Assembly: GCA_936450465.1 (NCBI GenBank) | Contig: OW388294.1 | Span: 74,328,622 to 74,392,621, forward strand | DNA: 64,000 bases | DNA from: Gibbula magus | Lineage: Eukaryota > Mollusca > Gastropoda > Trochida > Trochidae | Reading direction: 5' to 3' | In this document: one piece after another, positions 23,243-35,000 of the stretch | How the letters are laid out: each line of letters starts with the position of its first letter | How positions within the stretch are numbered: position 1 is the first letter of the stretch | Made by a program: the position numbers and the translations under genes | The notes under the pieces: model-generated | The model's database searches: none | What the model was told of the DNA's origin: nothing | Seen by the model: the letters and a program-made list of their open reading frames with translations, nothing else

Positions 23243-23758
23243 ACTGACGGGCAAAAGAAACTTGTTTTCGATTAATTCAATCTTTTAAAGAAATGAGATG
23301 CATTTGATTATGACACGATACAATAACACCTTTCGGCAGTAGTTTGAATGACTTAATTGGTGACTGTTTTATTTTTTAACTAAAATATCATTATTTAAAG
23401 TAGACCGGGGTAAGAAATCAAATTTACACCAACATGACCCCTACCATGTTCAAAATGTTGTAAATATGTGCAGGACGAAGCACATTTATTGATTTTCACA
23501 CAGAGTATGTGTTATATGTTGATGAACAGTTATGTTTTATCAACATTAATTTGGGGGAATTTCAAAATTAAATTTTCAAATTTTAATTAAAACAATTTCA
23601 AACCGCGTAGAGGTATTCTTTGACTGATTTAATGATTTAGACGTATTTCACAAACTAGTCCGTTTTTAGTACGACGTCGAAAACTCGAGATATTTGACTT
23701 TGAAAATTATACATATGATTAATACAACTGAACCATATACTTTCTTTTGCCCGTCAGT
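23243..23758. mobile_element. Non-autonomous DNA transposon with 18-bp TIRs
   Basis: ACTGACGGGCAAAAGAAA at 23243-23260 is matched by its exact reverse complement at 23741-23758, enclosing 516 bp without coding capacity. The family is not identified. It lies about 0.5 kb upstream of the first recognised SLC6 exon. Confidence 0.75.
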
Positions 23759-23944
23759 GTATATTTTATATCAGAAAGCACTTGGTTGACATTCTCTTTT
23801 TATTCAACTTAATAGTTATTGATATTAGATTTCATTAATAACATTGCAGAGAGACAGTCCACAAAATGAATGGCTGTTGAACAGACAATCGTTGGCTGGC
23901 GAACCATACTGTACTTGTGATCCTGTATGAACAACATGTCTCTT

Positions 23945-24010
23945 CATCGGACAAAATTTGGCGGATTCGAACCCGAACCTCTTGAATGCCCTTTAATACC
24001 GCTGCACAAT
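23945..24010 (-). repeat. tRNA-derived SINE head fragment
   Basis: The minus strand carries GCAGCGGTATTAAAGGG (A-box-like) and GGTTCGGGTTCGAATCCGCC (B-box). The spacing and poor acceptor pairing indicate a SINE head and not a tRNA gene. Confidence 0.45.
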
Positions 24011-24247
24011 CAAGAACGTATAATAATTGATGATCTTTCAATTTCTGGATATTCATGAAAATGTTCTCTTTGGTTTGACTTTGGTTTGTGTACAGCGTTG
24101 AACATGGTGGAACTAGCTTGACTGTTGACATAGGCATATAGTGACGGGTAAGCTTTAAGTGCACTCCATGCATCTCCTTGTTTTTCTATAAGAACATTGG
24201 CAATATTCTTTTCTTTTATTCTCACACTTATTTTGTATGCTCCTCAG

Positions 24248-24368
24248 TCGGACATCGAGCGAGGAACATGGACGGGGAAGCTCGACTTCATCTTGTCGTG
24301 TGTGGGGTATGCTGTCGGACTGGGCAACATCTGGAGGTTCCCTTACATGGCATACAGGAATGGCGGAG
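24248..24368 (+). CDS. SLC6 exon encoding TM1
   Basis: Acceptor CTCCTCAG before 24248, donor GTCGGT after 24368. Encodes [20 protein letters not shown], then [20 protein letters not shown]. The exon starts in phase 0 and has no initiating ATG, so at least one upstream exon is required. Confidence 0.93.
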
Positions 24369-27300
24369 GTCGGTGTCTCAAAAATGGCAGAATTTTAACT
24401 CGTCTTAGGACATTGCGTAATATTACAAAAAAAACAAACGAATAAGGATATTCATAATACCTGTGACAGCGAAGATCCGTTATCCAATGTAAGTTGTATG
24501 CTTCTCTCGAGGGTAATAGGTCTGCAGTACCATGATTTTATGCGTGACTCCCAAGTCGTTAGGCGAGGGATGAAACTGGTACAAAGTGGGTACATCAGAC
24601 CGTATAACCCGAGGGAGAGCTATAGAACGTATTTATCTTACCCCCATTACAATAAATATGAGGCTACTTATAATCATTTTACTTTATCTGCCGACAACGG
24701 ATATGCGCATACCGTTTGAACAATATGACGTTGTCCGTCTCGACTGAAATGTTAAAAGTTGTCTAACGTATTACTACAAGCTTTAAGATGCTTTAAAACA
24801 GATGATTTTATTTGTATGAATGGCCATGAGGCCAACAGTACATTGGCATTCATAGTAATATACAATCCTGAGCGCCTTGACATTGCCTACATTTTAACTG
24901 TACGTGAAAATATTACTTTTGAATAATACAGGGCTAAACGTAATAAGACGTTTGCTGAATTTGAATTCTAAAGAGTTATGAATTTATGTAAATTAGGGTT
25001 GTTGTAATAATAACATGGTGAGTATTTGATTCGTTAATCAGTATATAATGGACATTCTAGTAGGAACTCATTTTCTAGTAGGAACTCATTTTCTAGCTTA
25101 TTTGGACAATATGGACACATGGCAATGGTGATGTCTGCATCTTTTGATCTTCTATACAGCTATGTGTTAAAACCAGCAAATACCACATCGCAATTTTGTC
25201 AGTGCTCTGCGCAAATATAAGGACGGTAATACTCGTAAATACCTTTTTGGCATTATATGAAGTTTATAAGTTGAATTATTAATTGAGTGTGCAAGCAATG
25301 CAATGTTTAATTTGTATCTAAACAAAGGAGCAGATACGGGGGAAATAATAGACCCGTAAACAGCGTCGCTGTATAACGTCATCCAACTGTCATGCGGCTC
25401 GTACTCTTGGCTCGGAAATGATACTATGGGAACGGGTTATATGAAACTTAGAACACCGTGAGGCTGATGAGATACTTAAGGAAACATGCTTCAATCGTCA
25501 GCTAATCAAAAACGAGTATTTTACTGTAAGGAAAGATAGATCATATTCATTGTCTCTGTATTCCATCTATTATCTCTCCATAAGATTACAAGGTTCCGTT
25601 ATCCCATTGATGATGTCTTTTTCTCTTTGAATTTGTTCTGAAATTATTTCTCCAACACACATACGATGTGATTTCGTGTATATCCCATGTAAAATTAAGG
25701 TATCCCTCCGTCACACGACATTTTATTATCAATTAAACGACGCCAATGTTGTGTGCATCCCTTCTGAAGTTGTTTCCTCCTACCACAGCAACGTTCCTCA
25801 TCCCCTACGTGATAATGCTGGTGATAGCGGGCCTGCCGCTCTTCTTCATGGAGCTTGCGCTCGGACAGTTCGCTTCGGAGGGACCAGTCACAGTGTGGAA
25901 AGTCAGCCCAATATTTACAGGTGAACTTTTAGAGACATTTGTTGTATCTTCATTCCTCGCTCACCCAGGGCATACGAGAAACATCAACAATGAAAATAAT
26001 AATCGTCGTTTTTGTAACTTCTTTAAGAAGGCGAGGTAGGAGGGTGAAATGGGACCATATTGTTTGTTTTCTGACGTGTTACAGCAATGGTGCGTCAATA
26101 GATTGACAGTCAAATAAGGTTTATCATGTCGACAACGTCTTTTATTAATTTCAATTTCCATATTTTACAAATTAAATTCCAAAAATTCTACCCAAAATCA
26201 ATGTTGAAATAACAATTTTAGCAATTATTTGTATTTGGACAAAGAGAAAGATTACATTATCCTACCTTGATGAATGAATTTGTGCATACATATTCTTATC
26301 AATGACGTTTTTTCCCCTTACTGTAATAACCAAGAAAACCCTTGACTAGCCAATATACAGCGTAAAGATTGATGCATTTAACAACTGAAATATATTTCAA
26401 GGTATCGGCTTCGGTATGATCACAATCAGCGCCATGGTGTGTGTCTACTACAACGTCATCATAACGTACGCCGTGTACTACATGTTTGTCTCCCTTGTCA
26501 ACCTTGACCTTGTGGTGCCCTGGTCCACGTGTAATAACAACTGGAACACCGATCAGTGCAGGACGGAAGCGTTCCCGGATCATACTGGCCTTAACGAATC
26601 CGCTAAACTGCAGAGCATGTACGGTGAGTATCTCTGAGTGAGTGAGTGAGTGTCATTGAAGTTTTACTTAGTTTTACCGATTTGGCAGTGAATTCTACCA
26701 TACACTCGGTGTAGTAGATAAAAAAAGAATGAGAGGGCATAATTGTTTTGTATTCAAATGTAAAACTTGTTCTAATTTAAGTGTTTAATATTTGTTTTTA
26801 CTCGCCCGTGAAGACAGATACATACAAGCATACATGGTTGATAGTTTCTCGGTGACTCGTAGGTTTAGTGGGAGTTTATTCTATAAGTGTTGTGCTGCTG
26901 ATACAAATGATATTGCAGTGTAATACTTATACGGCTTATACTTAACTAGGGAAATACCGCTGCAAGTATGCCGTCATAATAGTGTACAGTTGTGAAGTAA
27001 CAGTGGTCGTAGCGCCGTCACAATCGTACATCTTAGTTTCAGCCCACTTCAGCAATTTCGCCAGATTAAGTAGGACAAGTAATAAACAGAACACTAAACT
27101 CCCTTCCATATAATACCATTTTTATCAAACTCATTAATGATTTTATATCAAACTCTCTTTCGCTCGTTTAATACCAAATCATTAACTTGTTTTATAAAGT
27201 TGTATTAAATGGAAGAATGTGCATATTTAGTATAAAAGTATTATGCAGAAATTCTGCAACATGCATTATTCATTTGAAGATCATGGATATGAAGTCAAAC

Positions 27301-28905
27301 TCTGAAAAGAGAAACATATTAATCAAACCATTTGAGTATTTTCATAAACTTATCAACCTTTCACTACAGATGATAAGCTCTACAACAGCTCGTGTGTCAT
27401 GAGTCTCGTCAGCCGTAACGCATCTCTCGAGTATGATGACGTCAACACCACCCTACTGGAGAGCGACATGTTTACTTCCTGTCGATTCAACTACACTTCC
27501 GCTAGTGGCGAGTACTGGACGTGAGTCTCCTTCCAGCAATCTCTTATTGATTTCAACATAATGTGTACAAGAATAGTAAAGAAACTATTGTCATAAAGTT
27601 AAGGAACAAACCTTTGAATAACTCATTTCTTGAAGCAGTATGTACAATGTATACCATATTATGCGTACCATGTTAGAGTGGTATGGATAAGTAATCATGC
27701 AATGTGACATTGCAGTGTTCTCGGTGGGATGAAACAAACGAATAGTTTCTTAACCATTTTGAGTCATATGCTGATATCGATGCAATTAACAAAGGTCAAG
27801 TCCTTGAACAATGAAAGTCTTAAAGTTACGATGATGTCACACGCTTTGATATTTTGAACGGATAAGCTTCACCAACATAGTTATATACTATAAGCCATTA
27901 AGTCTAGGATTGTACAAATGAAACGAGCGGTATTTTAGCATCAGTTATTGAAACCCCTCCGTCTCGATTTGAAGTCTATCAGATTTACTCACAGGCAATC
28001 AATGTAGCTTGACGTACATGTTGATAACGTTAATGTCCATCTCATTTGTTTCCACAATGTTGTTTGTTTAGTAGGGATTGGAAAACTACAAACTAAATTT
28101 AGTGTCTCTTGATGAGGCTGTCATATGCATTCGAGCTAAGGGAAAAACACGAGTTTAATGAACAAATTATTGGAGACTGGTACCATGAGTGGAAAAGGAA
28201 TAATCAAACAGTTCCCAGTGTTTCAGTATTATATAAGACTACATAATAATGAGGTGCGATTAAAAAGAATTAATACTTAAATGTGTTTCCTGGATCCATA
28301 GAAACGCACTTTTACAATGAATAACACTTTACCACCACAGGCGGTTCGTGCTGCGCCTCCAGGAGTCTTCGGGTATCGGTGATCTGGGCGAGGTGAGTCT
28401 CAAACTGGTCGTCACCCTCATCCTCGCCTGGATCCTCATCTTCTTCTGTCTCATGAAGGGAGTCAAGTCTACTGGCAAGGTAAGAACCCTCATTATCTCA
28501 TCTTCTTCTGTCTCATGAAGGGAGTCAAGTCTACTGGCAAGGTAAGTACCGTCTTTATCTCATCTTCTTCTGTCTCATGAAGGGAGTCAAGTCTACTGGC
28601 AAGGTAAGTACCGTCTTTATCTCATCTTCTTCTGTCTCATGAAGGGAGTCAAGTCTACTGGCAAGGTAAGTACCGTCTTTATCTCATCTTCTTCTGTCTC
28701 ATGAAGGGAGTCAAGTCTTCTGGCAAGGTAAAGTAGGCCTACCATCTTTCTACATTGCCCAACATTTAAAAACGGCTGATTCCAAGGGCATAAATGATTT
28801 AGATTAGTGTGAATTGGTGTATAGTAACAAGGTGTTTGCCAAAATCATAATATTTATGAGTGTTTCCTGCCGTATCAGAGCCTTCTCGAAATGACGTTTT
28901 TGACC

Positions 28906-29004
<99 letters not shown>

Positions 29005-32000
29005 AAAAAGATGAAGTTGAAATAAGTTTGGCTAACGTTTTCAATAGGTACATCATGTACCTACTTCTATAGGCCATTTAATGCAGTAACTGTTATGTAA
29101 TGTAGTTACTGCATCCTCTAGATCTCTAACCTAAATTGATTTAAGCGGAAAATTTGAATGGGTAAGTAAAATCGCGTGTTAATTTTATGTTCCATTGTTA
29201 GTGTCCTTTAAAAGGTAAAGCTGATTTGTTCACATAAGAACAATATTATTTAAAGTTTATTTAGTACCTGGTTGAATTTTGCATGTGATAATATTTATTC
29301 ACTACAGCTGCGTACCTAAAGTTTGTTCACTTGGTCGCTCTCCTAGTGCAAATATCATGTAATTTGTAATTTTTACAATCTTCATAGCATGGCGAAAACT
29401 AAACATATTATGCTATGCTTTAACCCCAACAGTGGTACTTAAATTATCAAAATCATAATGAAATTTCATACAACTCAGATGACCCTAGCACTTTTGGCAG
29501 CGCGTTGAAGTGACCAGGGGTCAAAATGTTTAGATTCTGATTTTCTTAGTTTATGAATAAAATTGTCCATATCGACTTTGTGAGAACAATATAAACCCAA
29601 GTACACAGAATAGGTTGAGATGAAGATAAAGGACAGGTACTTGAAGCTGTCAGAGATTTATTCGAGATTTTACAGAGAAAAGTCAAAACTGTATTTTTCG
29701 AAATTTTGACCCCTGGTCACTTCAATGCGCTGCCAAAATTGCTACGGTCAACTGAGTTGTATAACATTTCATTATGATTTTGTTAATTGAATTACCACTG
29801 TTGGGGTTAAAGCACAGAAAAGTATGTTTAGTTTTCGCCATGCTATGAAGATTGTAAAAATTACAAATTACATGATATTTGCACTAGGAGAGCGACCAAG
29901 TGAACAAACTTTAGGTACGCAGCTGTACAATAAGAACATGGTCATTTTTAAAAAATCACTTTCTGCGAATCGACTATTGCGTATATCAGTGCTGTTTATT
30001 TGTAACATACAGGTTGTGTACTTCACGGCCACGTTCCCCTACGTGATACTGGTAGTGTTGCTGGTGCGTGGACTCACCCTGCCGGGCTTCATGAAGGGGA
30101 TCAACTTCTACATCATACCCAAACCCGAGCGTCTCCTGGAACCCAAGGTACATCGTGCAAAACTATTGATTCGCTAGCACTTTGCAAATTTTAAAGTTGC
30201 CTTGTCATCTGCTTGTTTGGTTACCGTTTGTGAGCGGAATTGGTGCGTATATTTTTTTGTGAAATACATGTACGTTAACACAGTATTTCATTCAAGTCAA
30301 TTTGATTCCCCCTTAATGTTATTTGGTATTTGAAGTATTCATTGTCACCAATAATCTAAAAAATAGTTTCGCTCTTTCGCAATTTCAAAGGAACACATTT
30401 TTTTTTTTTTTAAAGTAAAGTCTGTAAAGTGTGTTATGCTGAATAAAATAAGGTAGGGATATTTGATTTTTTATGATTTCTATTATCATTATGTGAATGA
30501 ATAATTAGATCACTATTCATAATTTCAAAATATGCATATATCCCTAACTATTTTTCTCCAATATATATATATATTATTGTCTAAATATTATTGTTTATAT
30601 GATTCTCTAATAACACGACAATAACTAAGAAATTGAAGGGCATTCGTGGTGTAAAAAATCTATTCAACGAGTCAATTGTTTATCTACCGTCAAACATTAA
30701 CGTGTATTGCGCCAGGTGTGGGGAGATGCGGCTACCCAGATCTTCTACTCTCTCGGTGTCGGGTTTGGAGCTCTACCCACCATGTCGAGCTACAACAAGT
30801 TCAAGAACAACTGCTATAGGTACGAGCACCAACTAGTGACTGTTATTTTTAAAGGCACCTGTAATAGCACAGAGATGAATAATTAAACATTTTCTGCTCC
30901 ATCAGGGTATTCAAATCAACAATTCTATCAACTTCAAATCTGATTAAAATGCGGATAAGATTACCCTCATCGAGCAGGAAGATAACGCATTTGAAACGAT
31001 GTTTGTCTCCATTGAGTACAAACATGCATTATGTACAAACATGTACAGGGACAACTTCCAAACGCAAGGCATAACTCTTGCCAGTCTGCATTACTGGCTG
31101 ATTTAACCCTTGCGGTATTTCCCTCGCTTTCTTGTGTCGAGGCAGTGAATCGCTGCACTGGAAATGCATAGCGGGCCTGGATTTCTAAACACAGATTTCT
31201 TAAGGAAATACTGCAAGGCCTAAATCAGCCAAATGGAGACTGGCAAGAGTTATGCCTTGCATTGGGAAGTTGGTACAGGGATGGTAATCGTTAAATCGTC
31301 GTTGGTTCTATCATTTTTTATTAACTTAATTTCACTGTATTTGCTTTTTAAATGTTATTTTCATCAGTAAAGTTTATGTTATATTTCAAGTTCAAAATAC
31401 AGTTACCAATATGACATGTATTATTGATTTCAAAACAACTTAAGGCATAGCAAAGTTAAGTTTGTGTAGACATTCAATAGTGTGTGAACAGTTATACCGA
31501 AGTGTCGTCTCTTCGCCGGAGATCCATATAAACATTTTCAATATCAATAGCCACATTTTAGCATCATTTACACTCTATTCATCAAAGCAATTTGTAATCT
31601 ATCGTATCTGGATCAATAAAAGGTACATGGTAAAATGGTATCATCTATTATTTTAGAGACGCTATTCTAGTTGCTATCATTAACTGCGGGACGAGTATAT
31701 TCGCCGGGTTCGCCATCTTCTCCCTCCTCGGCTTCATGGCTCACACAACGAACCAAGACATCGACAAGGTGGTTGACCAGGGTGAGAATGTCGGACCTGT
31801 TTTTATTTACATGTACGAGTGACACTACATAATCGAATTACGTGTGTCATACTCTCAACGATGCACGAATAGCACATATTCAACCTATTCAACATATCAA
31901 CTTCTATATCAAGCCAAAGTTCGTGGGAGTTATTCAATTGTAAATTTCGTTAATTTATTTTGGGATGGTGCCACGCCATTTCTTGAGCCATTTTCTATGC

Positions 32001-35000
32001 TGCTCATCTGTAGCACTAGCTCCTGTAGACAGTTCAAATGATTGCTGTAATGGAAGTTCAGCAACAATGGGTGCGTTTGGCAGGACGGTAACCTGCTTCA
32101 TGACTAGGTAACTATATAGTTTAAAGGAGCAGTAGCACGTTTTTTGGCTAAAATAAGTCGATGAAATGTATTTGAAAAATAATGTCACCAATAGTAAAAA
32201 AAAACTTCTCTTTCCGGAATATTAAGTTAAAAAATGAGTTAACATGGTTCCGTAAAGCCATGGGAATCGTTTTGTCAGTCGAAATAATAAAATGTGTTCA
32301 CAATAAAATGGCCGCCATGCAATTTTTACCACCACGGATATTGGTTTGTGTAATGAGATGTTTTACCCTCTAAAGTAATTACAAATAACAAAAAATCATT
32401 ATAAATGGGAAATTTGAAAAAATAAAATTTCTAAAAAATGTGTTACTGCCCCTTTAAAGGGTGATTCCCTGTTACACACTTAGGCATGACATAGGCGGAT
32501 CACCTATTGAAAAGGCGTTTAACGTTTTGGGACCATCAAATTTGCATGCAAAAATGGGGAGGAAACCCCACCCCGCCTTCTGTTCTGAAATCGCAATATA
32601 AATAATCGTCATTGTGTTCTCAAACATGTTGTTGATAAAATATCAATTAGCAAAAACAGATTCTATAGTCGATGTGCATTTAAAACAAATTATTTTTGCT
32701 TTTTAGGCCCTGGTCTCGCTTTCATTGCCTACCCAGAAGGCATTGCACGACTTCCGGTTTCTCCATTGTGGGCCTTCCTGTTCTTTTTCATGATCCTCAC
32801 TCTCGGCCTGGACAGCCAGGTAAACAAACGTTTGTATTTTTACTTTTAGAGTTTATTTGATTATTTGAATGTATGCTGCCAGATGCGGTTTCAATAAGTT
32901 TTAATGATATAATCTGGATTGCACAACGTACGTACTGCCTACACCTCAGTTTGATAATTCCATTGGTAATTCTGTAGAAATAAGTCTAACTCTTCTTACT
33001 TACTTTACTTTAATAATTCCACTTTAACTTCAGTTTGCGATGATGGAGACTGTTATCAGCGGGATAACCGACATTTACCCACACTTCCTCCGGAAGCACA
33101 AAGCGTCCTTCACCTTCCTGTGCTGTCTCGTCGGCTTCCTGTTGGGTATCCCACAAGTCACCACGGTAATCCGACATCGTTTATATGTGTTTTTAGTTTA
33201 ATTCATACACTCTGTATCCAAAAGTTAAATTTGTTTGGAAATCACAATTATGTTTCTTTTAACTAGCCATACCCATGAAAATTCGGTTTGCATCATTCAA
33301 AGGGAAGTAACACGCCATACTTTACGTATGATACTCCTCCGCTATGATTTGGATAGATATCAAAGATCACGACAAAAACTTCTCAATCATCAGTATTTAA
33401 ATTATGTCTTACTTACTTCATTGACCACTTTTCATATTATTGAAACAGCCGCAACATGTGAAAAAATATCCTAGAACATCTGATGTTTGATCTAATCTGA
33501 AGGAAATTCAGCTTAAAGGATAATAATACAAGTTTCTGATATATTCACCAGAATACAGAGCTGACATATTTGATTTTTACCCACGTTCTGATTGTACAGG
33601 GTGGTGTGTATATATTGACCCTGATGGACTGGTACAGCGGCAGCTACAACCTCATGTTGCTCTCCCTGGCTGAGATCGTTTGTCTCATGGGGGTGTACGG
33701 TACGTACTCATATAAACAGATAGTCTTCTCATGGGAGTGTACGGTACGTACTCATATACAGATAGTCTGTCTCATGGGCGGTGTATGGTACGTACTCATA
33801 TACAGACAGTCTGCCTCATGGGGGGTTTACGGTACGTACTCATATATACAGATATTCTGTCTCATAGGGGGTGTACGGTACGTACTCATATAAACAGATA
33901 GTCTTCTCATGGGGGTTTACGGTACGTACTCACATGAACAGATAGGCTGCCTCATGGGGGCTTACGGTACGTACTCATTACAGATAGTCTGCCTCATGGG
34001 CGGTGTACGGAACGTACTCATATACAGATAGTATGTCTCATGGGGGCTTACGGTACGTACTCATATACAGATAGCCTGCCTCAGGGTGAGTGTACGGTAC
34101 GTACTCATATACAGATAGTCTGCCTCATGGGGGGTGTACGGTACGTACTCATATACAGATAGTCTGCCTCATGGGGAGTGTACGGTACGTACTCATATAC
34201 AGATAGTCTGCCTCATGGGCGGTGTACGGAACGTACTCATATAAAGATAGTCTGCCTCATGGTGGCTTACGGTACGTACTCATATACAGATAGTCCGGTA
34301 CGTACTCATATACATATAGTCTTCTCATATGGGTGTACGGTACGTACTCATATACAGATAGTCTGTCTCATGGGGGTGTACGGTACGTACTCATATATAC
34401 AGATATTCTGTCTCATGGGGGTGTACGGTAGGTACTCACATAATACAGAAATTCTGTCTCATGGGTGTACGGTACGTACTCATATACACATAAATTCTAA
34501 CCCATGGGGTGTGCAGTATGTGCTCATACATACAGATACATGTAGTCTGTCTCATGGGGGTGTGCGGTACACGCTTATATATACAGATAGTCTGTCTTAT
34601 GGAGTGTACGTTTCGTGCTCATATATACAGTTTCGTGTACGAGCAAGTGTACCATCGACTGATATTAAACCAAATGCATGACTAAGGTAAAAGTCATGTT
34701 GCATACTTTTGGTGTGTTATTTTTCATTACTCATTCTTTTTATTTCGAAAGGCGTAAAATAGCTAGGCAACGGTCCACTGCTCATACGAGGGCCAGCTGC
34801 AGAATTATTTAATGACGTCATAGACGAAATTCGTGCAATGACAACGACTCCTAGACAAACTTGATATGTGTATATAAGACATTGATTATGTTTACCATAT
34901 GGATAATGATATGAAATCGTTTCTAGACTAAGACTAAGTTCATGTATGACTTGTTACCTTGATAGTCTGAAATAATTTTCAGACTTTGGTTTTAATACAT

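Noticed and set aside
34178..34681. 167-codon open frame in the SLC6 intron
   Set aside because: Runs through the splice-site-derived tandem array; not collinear with any family.
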